Numbered from the stretch's first letter, positions 7,893 to 17,696 are shown. The stretch: 64,000 nucleotides of DNA from Mesorhizobium sp. AR10 (GCF_024746795.1 NZ_CP080524.1:5868001-5932000); one strand, 5' to 3'. Notes: a model not told the origin generated them from the sequence alone. Translations and numbers: made by a program.

Positions 7893-8986
7893 GATATGAT
7901 TACACTTTCCGCTGGCCGGCGCGCCGAGAAGGGGAGCGCGGCTCCGTAGCCGAAGCGCATGACAATGTCAGGACGTCGCTCAGGCAAGCCGACAAGCGCC
8001 GCCAGTTCCGGCCGCAGGCCAGCGACTTCGACGGGCTGATTGATGAAAGCGTGCTTGAGGCCGAGCGCGGTGGCCTGCAAAGCGAAACGCTGGCAGGCGC
8101 GGCCTGCCAGGATCCAATGTTCGGGGTCTTCCTTTTGGGCGACGAACACGGCGACGCCGGCCGAAGAGGCGAGCTGCCGTGCGTATTTTTCGTTCTCGGC
8201 TTTGGCTTTGAAAACGAGATCGAACATGGCCGGACCAAGCCATGCCGGAAGGACGGGACTGCCGCCTGATGCGCTGAAGAGGCCGTCGCCGGTCACGATC
8301 GCCTGCCGGGGGCTGAAGCGCAGCCAGGTCTTCAGTTCCTGCACGAACGCAGCGTCGGCGATCTGCGCATTGTTGCCCGCGACGACCAGGTCGCGCACGC
8401 GGTCGATCTGTGGCCGGTCCGTGATTAAAATGAGATCGACACCCGGCACGGCCGCCGCCGCGGAAAGCGTCTGCAAGTCGCGGCTGCTTACTGCTTTGCC
8501 GTCATAGTCGCCACGCGTTGATTGCCGCTTCGGTATCGCATCGAACATCGCCGGCTCGACAGGCGACCCGCTCCCGAACGCAAACATCACGGTGCCGTCA
8601 TTCGCCGGGCTGAAACTGAGTTCGCCCGGCTTTCCTCGCGCGCCGCCGGCGATGGCCAGGTTTTCCGCCGCGCAACCGAGACTGGCGAACAGATGATGAT
8701 TGTCCGGGTCAACGATCGCAATCTGTCGCGCCATGTCGGGCAGGATTTCTATCCCAACGTCACTGATCTTGAACTGCCAAGGCTGGGTGTTGTGGCTGTT
8801 CGCCGCAAGCGTCGCGTAGCGGATCAGGTCGCTCGTTCTAGGCGCTTGCTTCAAAGCTGAGCGGGTCGCGGCCACGGAGGCGTTGTATTCATCCATCGAA
8901 CCCATGTTCCGGAGCCCAAAACAAGTTGCTGCGGCTCCGGCTGCTATCAGGGCGCCTCCGCCAACCAAATACTGCCGTCTGTTCAT
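7889..8986 (-). CDS. nitroreductase-family protein with Tat-like signal (Acg-type)
   Basis: A 365-residue protein if started at ATG 8986, which gives an N-terminus MNRRQYLVGGGALIAAG with a twin-arginine motif and hydrophobic stretch; a TTG nine codons upstream is possible. The body carries the nitroreductase flavin-fold features AANSHNTQPWQF, CAAENLAIA and GRACQRFALQATALGL. The length and internal duplication match the Acg/FMN-binding subgroup rather than the ~200-residue classic NfnB. It is probably an exported FMN-dependent reductase or flavin-sequestering protein. It heads an operon with a membrane protein and a DUF6544 protein, and an FNR-type box lies upstream at 9151. Confidence 0.75.
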   Translation of the reverse strand: MNRRQYLVGGGALIAAGAAATCFGLRNMGSMDEYNASVAATRSALKQAPRTSDLIRYATLAANSHNTQPWQFKISDVGIEILPDMARQIAIVDPDNHHLFASLGCAAENLAIAGGARGKPGELSFSPANDGTVMFAFGSGSPVEPAMFDAIPKRQSTRGDYDGKAVSSRDLQTLSAAAAVPGVDLILITDRPQIDRVRDLVVAGNNAQIADAAFVQELKTWLRFSPRQAIVTGDGLFSASGGSPVLPAWLGPAMFDLVFKAKAENEKYARQLASSAGVAVFVAQKEDPEHWILAGRACQRFALQATALGLKHAFINQPVEVAGLRPELAALVGLPERRPDIVMRFGYGAALPFSARRPAESVIIS

Positions 8987-9150
8987 CGCTTCTAACCGAT
9001 CTGTCCTCGACAAGTCCGAAGCGGCCAGAAGTGACCGGTGCGGTTGTCTTTGATGACGTAACCTTCAAATGCGACGAGGATCCCAATGAATGCATCGCCT
9101 CGCTGTCTCTCGGGTTCGTGGCGATTATCACCAGGCGAAGTTGCCGTTCA

Positions 9151-9164
9151 TTGCGTTGGATCAA
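9151..9164. promoter_or_regulatory. FNR/FixK-type box between nitroreductase and MgtC-like genes
   Basis: TTGCG-TTGG-ATCAA. The half-sites are identical to those of the boxes at 30758 and 36535. It lies 64 bases before the plus-strand MgtC-like gene, the same spacing as at nirK, and 165 bases before the divergent nitroreductase operon. Nothing else was recognised in the 240-bp gap. Confidence 0.6.
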
Positions 9165-9227
9165 AGCCAACTCCGATAATACAACTAGCTGTTGCGCGAG
9201 GTTTGAGGCTTAGAAAGTCGCCACAGC

Positions 9228-10481
9228 ATGGATCCGCTCATCGCCCGGCTCGGACTGGCCCTGGCAATAGGTCTCCTTGTCGGGTTGGAGCGTGGCTGGC
9301 GAGAGCGGGACGCGCCGGATCGCAGCCGGACCGCCGGAATTCGAACCTTCGGGTTATCCGGCCTGCTCGGCGGCATTTTCGCGGCACTGGCCAACGCGCT
9401 TGGTGCGGTATCCGTCCTGGTCGGAGGGTTCATCGCATTTGCGGCAATCTTCGCGTGGTACAAGGCGCGCGAGGCGGCGCATGACGAGGATTTCAGCGTC
9501 ACGAGCGTGATCGCAGGCCTTGGCGTTTTCGCGCTTGGCGCGCTGGCTGTCGCTGGCGATTATCGGGCCGCTTCTGCCGGAGGGGCAGCACTGGCGGCTG
9601 TTCTTGCCAGTCGCGAGATCCTGCATGGCCTCCTGAAGCGACTGACCTGGATTGAGCTTCGTTCGGCGCTGATCCTGGCGGTGATGACCGCGATCATCTT
9701 ACCCTTGCTGCCCAACCGAACGATGGACCCGTGGGACGGTTTCAATCCGTGGGAGGTCTGGTTCCTGACGGTGCTGATGGCATCGATTTCGTTCGCCGGC
9801 TATGTGGCAGTCCGTGTCCTGGGGAACACGCGTGGTTTGCTCGTCAGTTCGCTCGCAGGTTCACTCGTCTCTTCCACCGCAGTTACCTTGGCGCTTGCCC
9901 GCAATGGCTCATCGGCAAGCAATCCACTGCCGCTCGCCGGCGCGGCCTCGCTAGCGGCGATGGTTTCGGTGCTGCGCGTTTGCGCCGTGGTGCTGATCAT
10001 CGAGCCAGGCGTGTTCGCTTCGGTCGGCATCCCCGTTATCGCCGCAGCGCTTGTCTTTGCGGCAGGCGGCGCATTCTTGTTGGCTCGCAACAGCGGGGAT
10101 CGCGAAAGCGGCACGATCGCACGCAATCCATTCGAACTAGGCCCGTTACTCCTTTTTGCCTTGCTCTTTGCGTTCGTCGCTACCGCGAGTGCGGGCCTGG
10201 CAGCTCAATTCGGCGGGCGTGGCCTGCTGGCCAGTTCAATGCTGGCCGGTATGTTCGACGTCGATGTATCGGTGCTCAGCGCGTTGCGCCTGGTCAAGCA
10301 TGCAGTCCCTGTCGAAACCGTGGGCCAGGCGGTGCTCGCTGCACTGGCAGCAAACGCCATCGGCCGCGTATCGCTGGCAGTCTTTGCCGGACCGATCAAG
10401 TTCTGGTTGCCGCTGGTTTCAACAACCGTGATCGCCTTGATCGCCGGCTATGGCGCCATGGTGCTGCCGCCGAACTTCTGA
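9228..10481 (+). CDS. MgtC/SapB-family membrane protein with DUF4010 domain
   Basis: A 417-residue polytopic membrane protein. The N-terminal ~140 residues match MgtC/SapB (LALAIGLLVGLERGWRERD, AGIRTFGLSGLLGG). The C-terminal ~210 residues match DUF4010, with about six further helices (LVSSLAGSLVSSTAVT, GLLASSMLAGMFDVDVS). Function is not established for this combined family; MgtC relatives are linked to Mg2+ limitation and ATP-synthase control. The upstream FNR-type box places it with the low-oxygen genes. Confidence 0.82.
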   Translation: MDPLIARLGLALAIGLLVGLERGWRERDAPDRSRTAGIRTFGLSGLLGGIFAALANALGAVSVLVGGFIAFAAIFAWYKAREAAHDEDFSVTSVIAGLGVFALGALAVAGDYRAASAGGAALAAVLASREILHGLLKRLTWIELRSALILAVMTAIILPLLPNRTMDPWDGFNPWEVWFLTVLMASISFAGYVAVRVLGNTRGLLVSSLAGSLVSSTAVTLALARNGSSASNPLPLAGAASLAAMVSVLRVCAVVLIIEPGVFASVGIPVIAAALVFAAGGAFLLARNSGDRESGTIARNPFELGPLLLFALLFAFVATASAGLAAQFGGRGLLASSMLAGMFDVDVSVLSALRLVKHAVPVETVGQAVLAALAANAIGRVSLAVFAGPIKFWLPLVSTTVIALIAGYGAMVLPPNF

Positions 10482-10528
10482 CACGCCGAGACAACCAGTG
10501 CGCGAGTGGCATCAGGTTCGGCGCTCAG

Positions 10529-11716
10529 TTAAAGAGCGACGAAGCTGGGTGGGCAGATCAGCACCTGGCTCCCTACGGCTCTTTCTTCATCTGTCGGGAT
10601 CACAAGCACGTCGACGCCGGAACCAGCAAGGCTTATGACCTCTTCGCCTCTTCGATTCAGCTCGTGGTCGATATCAACCCCAAGCCAGCCGGCCACAGCC
10701 CCGATCCTCTCGCGGATAGATGGCGCGTTTTCGCCAATGCCTGCCGTAAACACCAGCGTGTCCAGTCCGCCCATCGCAGCGGCCAGCGACCCGATCTCGC
10801 GACCGATACGATAGACGAAGAGATCGACCGCTTCGGCGGCAAGAGGATCATCGGACTCGATTAGTGTCCGCATATCACCTGACATTCCCGACACTCCCAG
10901 CAGGCCGGATTGCTCGTAGAGAAGCTTGATCAGTTCGTCCGTCGGCAGCTTCCGGTCCTGCAGCAGATGGAGGATGACGCCCGGGTCGAGCGCGCCGCAA
11001 CGTGTGCTCATGACCAGGCCGTCCAATGTCGAAAATCCCATCGTTGTGGCAACACTAGTTCCGGCATTCATAGCGCACAGACTGGCGCCGCTGCCGAGAT
11101 GGGCGACGATCACTTTTCCGCCAGCCGCGGGTCCGTATCGGGTCCGAAGCTGCGAAGCGATATGGCTGTAGGAAAGGCCGTGAAAGCCATAAGAAACGAT
11201 GCCGGCATCGGTCATCGCACGCGGAAGGCCATAGACCTTGGCGATCCCTGGCCGAGCGGTATGAAACGCAGTGTCGAAGCATCCGATCTGCATGGCCTGC
11301 GGCAGGAGGCCAGCAGCCAGTGCCACAATCTCAAGGTTGATCCGCTGATGAATCGGAGCCAGCGGCTCGAGCAGACGCAGTGCTTCGAGCGCACGCCCGT
11401 CGAGCACCGTCGCTTCGGTGAAGTCGCGGCCGCCATGAACGATCCTGTGTCCGACCCTGACGATGCGAGCGAGGAGATCGCGATCGGCGAGCACTGAGGC
11501 TACCGCCGCGAATGCCTTGCCGATACCGATCGGTCCGTCGCCCAGGTTCCTGTCGATCTTGGACCTACCGGCCGCTGCCTCGACGTGCAGCTGTGGCTGT
11601 TGCACGAGCGAGGAGACATTGCCGCGCAGCAGCAGCGGAAGCTCGTCGCGTCCGTCGAAGACAGCGAATTTCAGGCTGGACGAGCCACCGTTCAGGATGA
11701 GGATCAAGTCGGTCAT
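10529..11716 (-). CDS. ackA: acetate kinase
   Basis: A 395-residue ASKHA-fold kinase that makes ATP and acetate from acetyl phosphate and ADP. Motifs are LILNGGSSSLKFAVF at the start, RVGHRIVHGG, IGCFDTAFH, GFHGLSYSHIA, AHLGSGASLCA and FTAGIGENAPSIRE. The start is set at ATG 11716 because family members begin just before the LNxGSSS motif; the frame extends 28 codons further without support. It lies 41 bases downstream of phosphoketolase, which supplies its acetyl-phosphate. Confidence 0.92.
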   Translation of the reverse strand: MTDLILILNGGSSSLKFAVFDGRDELPLLLRGNVSSLVQQPQLHVEAAAGRSKIDRNLGDGPIGIGKAFAAVASVLADRDLLARIVRVGHRIVHGGRDFTEATVLDGRALEALRLLEPLAPIHQRINLEIVALAAGLLPQAMQIGCFDTAFHTARPGIAKVYGLPRAMTDAGIVSYGFHGLSYSHIASQLRTRYGPAAGGKVIVAHLGSGASLCAMNAGTSVATTMGFSTLDGLVMSTRCGALDPGVILHLLQDRKLPTDELIKLLYEQSGLLGVSGMSGDMRTLIESDDPLAAEAVDLFVYRIGREIGSLAAAMGGLDTLVFTAGIGENAPSIRERIGAVAGWLGVDIDHELNRRGEEVISLAGSGVDVLVIPTDEERAVGSQVLICPPSFVAL

Positions 11717-11757
11717 GGGTCCGTCCGATCGTGTCTGAGCCACCTCCTGAAGATGGC

Positions 11758-14181
11758 TCAACCGGAAAGACGCGTCGTCGCATCGCCATCGCCGCCCCAC
11801 TTCCAGTCGAGTATCTCCGGCATATCCTGGCCATAGGCGCGAATGTAGGCTCTGTGTTCAAGCAGCTTGGCGTCCATCTTCTGACCCAGCCCGACGCGCA
11901 CGTTCTTGAGTTGCGGAACCCAGTCGAGGACGCTTTGGACGATATGGAAACGGTCGAGACCGTTGAGCACCGTCATATCGAAGGGCGTCGTCGTCGTGCC
12001 CTCCTCGTTGTAGCCGCGCACGTGAATATTGTCGTGGTTGGTGCGCCTATATGTCAGGCGATGGATAGTCCAGGGATAGCCGTGATAGGCAAAGATGACC
12101 GGTTTGTCAGCGGTGAACAGCGTGTCGAAATCGCGATTCGACAGACCGTGCGGATGGTATTCCTTTGGCTGCAAAGTCATCAGATCGACAATGTTGACCA
12201 CCCTGATCTTGAGCTCCGGAACATGAAGCCTGAGGATCTGCACGGCCGCCAGCGTTTCGAGGGTTGGAACATCGCCGGCGCAAGCCATGACGACGTCCGG
12301 CTCGGCGCCATCGTCTGTTGACGCCCAGTCCCAGACGCCGACGCCCGTCCTGCAGTGGACAATAGCCTTGTCCATCGGCAGCCATTGCCATGACGGCGGC
12401 TTGCCGGCCACGATGATATTGATGCGGTTCCAGGTCTGCAGCACATGGTCGGTGACGCAGAGCAAGGTGTTGGCATCCGGCGGCAGATAGACCCGCACGA
12501 TGTCGGCCTTCTTGTTGAGGGCGACGTCGATGAAGCCGGGATCCTGATGGCTGAAGCCGTTGTGTTCCTGATGCCAGACATGGCTCGACAATAGATAGTT
12601 CAGCGATGCGATGGGGCGCCGCCAAGGAATGTCGCTACAGGCATCCAGCCATTTCGCATGCTGGTTGAACATGGAATCGACAATGTGAATGAAGGCTTCG
12701 TAGCAAGAGAACAGACCATGGCGCCCCGTCAGCAGATAGCCTTCGAGCCAGCCTTGGCAGGTGTGCTCGGAGAGAATTTCCAGAACCCTGCCATCTTGGC
12801 CGAGGTGAACATCTTCGGGCAGGATCGTTTCCATCCATGCGCGCTCGGTGACCTCGAACACGTCCTGGAGCCGGTTGGAGGCGGTTTCGTCGGGGCCGAC
12901 GATGCGGAAGTTCTTCGCAGCCTCGTTCAACGCCATCACGTCGCGCAGGAAATTGCCCATTACCCGCGTCGCCTCGGCCTTCACCGCGCCGGGTCGGGCG
13001 ACGACCACGGCATGGTCGTGCAAGCCAGGTAGCTCAAGGGATTTGCGCAGCAGGCCGCCATTGGCATGCGGATTGGCGCTCATGCGCCGCGCGGCTTGCG
13101 GGGCGGTGGCGCGGATCGCTGCGACAGGGGCGCCGGCAGCATCGAACAGCTCCTCGGGCCGATAGCTTTTCAGCCACTCCTCGAGCATCTGCAAATGCGC
13201 GGGGTTTTCCGCGAGTCCCGACAAAGGGACCTGATGAGACCGCCAGAAGCCTTCGGTCTTCAGCCCGTCGACCTCTTTCGGTCCGGTCCAGCCCTTCGGG
13301 CTGCGCAGCACGATCATCGGCCATTTCGGTCGCGCCATCGGCTCGGTGGAATCAGCGCGCGCCGCATGCTGGATCGCGCGGATGCGATCGAGCGCATCGT
13401 CGAGCACATTGGCCATTCGTTGATGCATCAGCGCCGGCTCGTGGCCCTCGACGAAAAACGGTTCATAACCGTAGCCAACGAAAAGCGCGCGGAGTTCGTC
13501 TTCGGGAATGCGGGCCAGAATCGTCGGATTGGCGATCTTGTAGCCATTCAGATGCAGAATCGGCAGCACAGCGCCGTCGCGCGCCGGGTTGAGGAATTTG
13601 TTGGAATGCCAGGCCGCGGCCAGTGGCCCGGTTTCGGCCTCGCCGTCACCGACGACGCAGGCCACGACAAGGTCGGGATTGTCGAAGGCGGCACCATAGG
13701 CATGGGAGAGCGAATAACCAAGCTCTCCGCCCTCGTGGATGGAGCCCGGCACATCGGGTGCGGCATGGCTTGGGATGCCGCCCGGAAACGAGAACTGCCG
13801 GAACAGCTTGCGCATGCCCTGCTCATCCATCGATATGTCCGGATTGAGCTCGCTGTATGTGCCTTCGAGATAGGTGTTCGCCACCATTGCCGGGCCACCA
13901 TGGCCGGGGCCGCAAACGTAGATCATATCGGCGTCCCTGAGCCGGATCGCGCGATTGAGGTGCGCGTAGATGAAGCTCAGACCCGGCGATGTTCCCCAGT
14001 GGCCGAGCAGCCGCGGCTTGACATGCTCAAGCCGCAGCGGCTCGCGAAGCAGCGGATTGTCGAGCAGGTAAATCTGGCCGATCGTCAGATAATTGGCGGC
14101 GCGCCAGTAGGCATCGATGTCGCGCAACTGGCGCTCTGAAAGCCGGTCGCCGGGGACTGGTATTGTAATGTGTTCGGTCAT
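11758..14181 (-). CDS. xfp: xylulose-5-phosphate/fructose-6-phosphate phosphoketolase
   Basis: An 807-residue thiamine-diphosphate enzyme that cleaves xylulose 5-phosphate or fructose 6-phosphate with phosphate to acetyl phosphate plus an aldose phosphate. Seen are [37 protein letters not shown], the TPP/Mg motif [11 protein letters not shown] followed by AWHSNKF, and the C-terminal [20 protein letters not shown]. Length is full for the family. With ackA it forms a bypass that yields ATP without NAD reduction, suited to low oxygen. I saw no convincing FNR box in the ~120 bases upstream, so its regulation is open. Confidence 0.93.
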   Translation of the reverse strand: MTEHITIPVPGDRLSERQLRDIDAYWRAANYLTIGQIYLLDNPLLREPLRLEHVKPRLLGHWGTSPGLSFIYAHLNRAIRLRDADMIYVCGPGHGGPAMVANTYLEGTYSELNPDISMDEQGMRKLFRQFSFPGGIPSHAAPDVPGSIHEGGELGYSLSHAYGAAFDNPDLVVACVVGDGEAETGPLAAAWHSNKFLNPARDGAVLPILHLNGYKIANPTILARIPEDELRALFVGYGYEPFFVEGHEPALMHQRMANVLDDALDRIRAIQHAARADSTEPMARPKWPMIVLRSPKGWTGPKEVDGLKTEGFWRSHQVPLSGLAENPAHLQMLEEWLKSYRPEELFDAAGAPVAAIRATAPQAARRMSANPHANGGLLRKSLELPGLHDHAVVVARPGAVKAEATRVMGNFLRDVMALNEAAKNFRIVGPDETASNRLQDVFEVTERAWMETILPEDVHLGQDGRVLEILSEHTCQGWLEGYLLTGRHGLFSCYEAFIHIVDSMFNQHAKWLDACSDIPWRRPIASLNYLLSSHVWHQEHNGFSHQDPGFIDVALNKKADIVRVYLPPDANTLLCVTDHVLQTWNRINIIVAGKPPSWQWLPMDKAIVHCRTGVGVWDWASTDDGAEPDVVMACAGDVPTLETLAAVQILRLHVPELKIRVVNIVDLMTLQPKEYHPHGLSNRDFDTLFTADKPVIFAYHGYPWTIHRLTYRRTNHDNIHVRGYNEEGTTTTPFDMTVLNGLDRFHIVQSVLDWVPQLKNVRVGLGQKMDAKLLEHRAYIRAYGQDMPEILDWKWGGDGDATTRLSG

Positions 14182-14307
14182 GCTTGGCTCCCTTTGCCTT
14201 GTCTGCGAACGGCGCGACCGCTACGTATGCCTGTGTTTGTCGACGCGCGGTGAATGGACACCAACGCGTTCGCGCACCATTCGGTCCATCATTGCTCGAC
14301 GGATTTA

Positions 14308-14983
14308 TTAGGTGATCGACCGCCCGCGGACTCTGATCCCGGTCTTCCCGAAATGAGCGGCTGCGTCTTCGCACGCCGCAACGGCCATCAACTGGTTCGC
14401 CGGGGTAAACACATTGAAGTCGCTCTCCACGGCGACGAAACCCTCGCGCGGCGCGTAGGCGGCAAGCCGTTCGCGATGATCGGTGCTCCAGCCGAAGCCG
14501 CCGATCTTGCCCTCCTGGCGCAGCAGGCCGAGCGTATCGAACACCTCGCCGGCCCGCTCGATCGGATACTCGTTGATATGCAGCAGCGCGACGTCGATAC
14601 AATCGCGCTGCAGGCGCTGCCGCGAATTGTCGATCGAAGTCCGGATCGCCGCGGCAGAGGCATCCTCGGGAGCGATCTTGCGCGTTTCCGGATCGCCGAA
14701 ATAGCCTACCTTGGTGACGATGACGGCTTCGTCCTTGCCCTTCAACGCCCGCCCGAGGATCAGTTCGGCATTGCCGGCGCCATAGGCGGCAGCCCTGTCG
14801 AACACCCGCGCCCCGATATCATAGGCCATCGGCCATCGCTAAACGCGACTTGCGACCTAGTGTCGTCGACCTCGCCATAGATGGTCGCCCCGTGTCACCC
14901 CAGCGCGCGGCACCACCCGCCGCCCAGGTGCCGATCCCGATGCGCGGTACCGAGCGGCCATCCCAAAGCTCCATCATCTGCAT
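14308..14983 (-). pseudogene. aldo/keto reductase, frameshifted and C-terminally truncated
   Basis: The N-terminus begins at ATG 14983 with MQMMELWDGRSVPRIGIGTWAAGG. It leaves frame near 14885: GEVDDTRSQVAFSDG lies in another frame. Reading resumes from ~14829 with AMAYDIGARVFDRAAAYG, then INEYPIERAGEVFDTLGLLRQ. The frame ends after ~225 codons at IRVRGRSIT, where AKR enzymes normally continue ~100 residues to complete the barrel. At least two frameshifts and loss of the C-terminus make this a decayed gene. Its active-site Tyr region (FDRAAAYG) is also atypical, as most AKRs have DTA..YG. Confidence 0.8.
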
Positions 14984-14999
14984 GCCCGCCTCCATTGTC

Positions 15000-15155
15000 T
15001 CAACGAAGTTCGCTGGCGTGGCGGGCACGCTCGCGGATCTCGTCGCGAGAAATGCCGGCATCCGCCAGTGTGCTGTCCGGGGCCTGCCTCAAGCTCGCAA
15101 GCGTCTGGCGATAGACAAGCCAGCGAGCGAAACGGTGTCGAAGTTCATGCAGCAT
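15000..15155 (-). CDS. DUF1127 small protein
   Basis: A 51-residue basic protein, MLHELRHRFARWLVYRQTLA followed by SLRQAPDSTLADAGISRDEIRERA. This is the DUF1127 pattern, with a helical arginine-rich N-terminus and a DIGI.R.EI-type C-terminus. The ATG at 15155 follows AAAAGGAGACGATC, a strong RBS, so the longer frame to 15284 is rejected. Related short proteins in rhizobia and Agrobacterium are RNA-binding regulators of phosphate and carbon metabolism. It is divergent from a LysR gene. Confidence 0.8.
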   Translation of the reverse strand: MLHELRHRFARWLVYRQTLASLRQAPDSTLADAGISRDEIRERARHASELR

Positions 15156-15391
15156 GATCGTCTCCTTTTGGCGCGCAAAAATGCCCACGCGCTTGGGCTG
15201 CTTGAAAACGCAAAACATCTGCGCAAAGCGCTTGCGTGGTCGAATGGATTGCGCTGGTTTCCTGCCAGCCGAGGCGCTTGTCACTGTCCCGCCAGGCAGG
15301 ATTGTCCAACGCTTCCAATGCCTGCATACTTGCGCGTGATGCCCGCTTCGCGCTACAGCCAGGGTCGCAAGGAGTTTTTCATTTCTGCAAA

Positions 15392-16261
15392 ATGGATATC
15401 GGTTGGGACGATCTGAGGTTGTTTCTCGACGTTGCGCGGCTGGGTGGCTTGAGCGCAGCGACCAAAACCACGCGCCTCAGCGCAGCCACCCTTGGACGAC
15501 GCGTCACCGCGCTTGAAAAGCAGATCGGCGAACCGCTGTTCGTGCGTCTGCAGACCGGCTACCGGCTGACCCCGGTCGGTGAAGAACTGCTGCGGCGCGC
15601 CGAAGACGTCGAGGCGGCAATGCAGTCGCTGACCCGCTGGCGCGAAGGAAACCTGCCCGACCGCATTGTCCGCGTCTCGGCCGGGCCATGGACCTCGGCC
15701 TTCATTTCCGCCCGTATCGGCGAGATCTGGACGGTCGATGACGGCATAAGGGTGGAGTTCGTCACCACCACCGACCGGGTCGACATCGGTCGCCGTGCGG
15801 CCGACATCGGCATCCGCAGCGAGCGCCCGACGGAGCAGTGGCTGGCCGGCCGTCAGAGCGGCAAGGTCGCCCACGCCATTTATTCCGGACGCCATTTGAT
15901 CAACGGCATTGCCGCCGGGTTGTTCGTCGGCGTGACCGGCGATGGGGCAAACATTGCCTCGGCACGCTGGCTGAAAGCCCATCACGGCGACCGCATCGCG
16001 GTGCGCGGCAACAACACCCATTCGGTGCGCGAACTGGTGGCCGCCGGCGCCGGCCTTTCGATCTTTCCGTGCTTCGTTGGCGACAGCGATCCGCGGCTGG
16101 TTCGCGTCGCTCAGCCCATCCCCGAACTCGAAACCGACCAATGGATCGTCACCCATCACGAGGAACGTCACTCCCCGCCGGTGCGAAAAGTCGCCGACCG
16201 GATTGCCGCCTTGATGCGGGCGCACCAGCCGTTGTTTCGCGGCGAGACGCCGATCGCGTAA
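15392..16261 (+). CDS. LysR-family transcriptional regulator
   Basis: A 289-residue LysR-type regulator. The N-terminal winged HTH reads WDDLRLFLDVARLGGLSAA then RLSAATLGRRVTALEKQIGEPLFVR, and a substrate-binding domain follows from ~90. The start ATG 15392 is chosen because family proteins begin a few residues before the HTH; an AAGGAG lies 17 bases upstream. The 235-bp gap to the divergent DUF1127 gene probably holds its operator. Target genes could be DUF1127 or the downstream polyol operon; neither can be shown. Confidence 0.85.
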   Translation: MDIGWDDLRLFLDVARLGGLSAATKTTRLSAATLGRRVTALEKQIGEPLFVRLQTGYRLTPVGEELLRRAEDVEAAMQSLTRWREGNLPDRIVRVSAGPWTSAFISARIGEIWTVDDGIRVEFVTTTDRVDIGRRAADIGIRSERPTEQWLAGRQSGKVAHAIYSGRHLINGIAAGLFVGVTGDGANIASARWLKAHHGDRIAVRGNNTHSVRELVAAGAGLSIFPCFVGDSDPRLVRVAQPIPELETDQWIVTHHEERHSPPVRKVADRIAALMRAHQPLFRGETPIA

Positions 16262-16401
16262 GCCATAGGCTTCGACTGGCCGTCAGCTGAGGCCCCTGCC
16301 GACACTCATGCCCTGGCTGGACAATGAAACCCGCGTCGGCGTTTGTTTCGCCGGCTCAGGCATCGCGGCTCCAACACCGAGTATCCTGCAGGCCATATTG
16401 A

Positions 16402-16415
16402 TGAAATATATTTCA
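16402..16415. promoter_or_regulatory. perfect AT-rich palindrome upstream of the polyol operon
   Basis: TGAAATATATTTCA is a perfect 14-bp palindrome in an AT-rich island, followed at 16421 by the related half TGAATTTTATTGA. It lies ~150 bases before the binding-protein gene in the 304-bp gap after lysR. It is the best operator candidate for the SorC-type regulator encoded in the operon. Confidence 0.5.
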
Positions 16416-16565
16416 CTATATGAATTTTATTGACTCCCCGTGAAGAGCCTGTAATGTCCGGATCGTCGGCTTTCGGGAGGAAGTCCGGCGTCAATCAAAC
16501 CACATAGCGGCGCGCCCTCGGCGCCCGCGACGTCATTGAGGATGGCTTCGGCCAAGGGAGGAAAC

Positions 16566-17597
16566 TTGCGCAAATTTCTGAGCACGCTCGCGATCGCGGC
16601 GGCTGCGTCGACCTGTTTGGGTTCGGCTCAGGCGCTTGCCGAAACCCCCAACCCGTTCAAATGCGAGCCGGGTGAAAAATACGTCATGAACGTCATGGTC
16701 TCGGGCGTCGAATACTGGTTCCCGGTCTATGAAATGTTCAAGCAGGCCGGCCAGCAGTTCGGCTGCGAGACCGCCTATACCGGCACGCCTGAATACGACG
16801 TCAACAAGCAGATCGCGACCTTCGACCAGGCGCTGGCGCAGAAGCCCGCCGGCATTTTGGTGCATCCGATGAACTCCGATCCGTTCATCGAGCCGATCAA
16901 CCGCGCTATTGAACAGGGCACCGCGGTGGTGACCTTCGCCGCCGACTCGCCCAATTCCAAGCGCGTCTCCTACATCACCTCCGACAACAATGCCGAAGGC
17001 ACCTATGCCGCCGACGCCGTTGCCAAGGCAATGGACGGCAAGGGCGAATATGCCGTGCTGGAAAATCCCGGCCAGGACAATCACGACAAGCGCGTCAATG
17101 CCTTCGTAGCCCGCATGGAGGCCAAATGGCCGGACATGAAGCTCGTCGGCCGCGCCGCCTCGAACCAGGATCCGACCAAAGCCTATCAGGCGGTTCTGAG
17201 CCTGGCCCAGGCGCACCCCAACCTCGGCGCCGTGTTCATGCCGGAGGCCAATTCGGCGATTGGTGCTGCCCAGGCTGCCAAGGAAGGCGGCGGCAAGATC
17301 CGCGTCATGCTCGCTGACGTTAACGCCAAGATCCTCGACATGATCAAGGCTGGCGAGATCTTCGGATCGGTCAACCCGAACCAGGGCATGCAGGGCTATA
17401 TGGGCTTCATGCTGTTGTGGATGGCCAAGCATCCCGACCTGATCGACCCGATGAACGATGCCAAACGTTCGGGCTTCAACCCGATGAGCGTGCCTTTCGT
17501 CGACAATGGCTTCTCCATCGTCTCCAAGGACAACGCCGACGACTTCTACTGGGACAAGTACCTCAAGCGTCGCGGCACCAAGGGCATCGAGGAATAA
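16566..17597 (+). CDS. sugar ABC transporter periplasmic substrate-binding protein (CUT2 type)
   Basis: A 343-residue RbsB/XylF-type binding protein. The start is a TTG at 16566, six bases after AAGGGAGGA; an in-frame start at 16536 lacks an RBS. Residues 1-27 are a Sec signal peptide (MRKFLSTLAIAAAAS, cleavage near ALA-ET). The type I fold shows in VNKQIATFDQALAQKPAGILVHP and TAVVTFAADSPNSKRVSYITSDN. It heads the polyol operon, followed by its ATPase and permease. The ligand is probably a polyol or sugar given the downstream enzymes. Confidence 0.85.
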   Translation: MRKFLSTLAIAAAASTCLGSAQALAETPNPFKCEPGEKYVMNVMVSGVEYWFPVYEMFKQAGQQFGCETAYTGTPEYDVNKQIATFDQALAQKPAGILVHPMNSDPFIEPINRAIEQGTAVVTFAADSPNSKRVSYITSDNNAEGTYAADAVAKAMDGKGEYAVLENPGQDNHDKRVNAFVARMEAKWPDMKLVGRAASNQDPTKAYQAVLSLAQAHPNLGAVFMPEANSAIGAAQAAKEGGGKIRVMLADVNAKILDMIKAGEIFGSVNPNQGMQGYMGFMLLWMAKHPDLIDPMNDAKRSGFNPMSVPFVDNGFSIVSKDNADDFYWDKYLKRRGTKGIEE

Positions 17598-17640
17598 TCT
17601 CGATACCTCTGCGCCGACCTCCGCAGGGTCGGACCAAACC

Positions 17641-17664
17641 GGAAGGAGGCTTCGGCCTCCTTCC
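17641..17664 (+). terminator. intra-operon hairpin between binding protein and ATPase genes
   Basis: GGAAGGAGGC and GCCTCCTTCC form a 10-bp perfect stem capped by a TTCG tetraloop, followed by TCCCCC rather than a U run. Such hairpins commonly protect the abundant binding-protein message or attenuate readthrough in ABC operons. Confidence 0.7.
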
Positions 17665-17696
17665 TCCCCCGCAAGCACCCACCGCAGGAGCATGGC

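Noticed and set aside
9014..9213. Possible small protein in the nitroreductase/MgtC gap
   Set aside because: The open frame is mostly antisense to the nitroreductase start and has no RBS or recognisable family.
14182..14307. FNR/FixK box upstream of xfp
   Set aside because: No TTG-N8-CAA arrangement with good half-sites was found.
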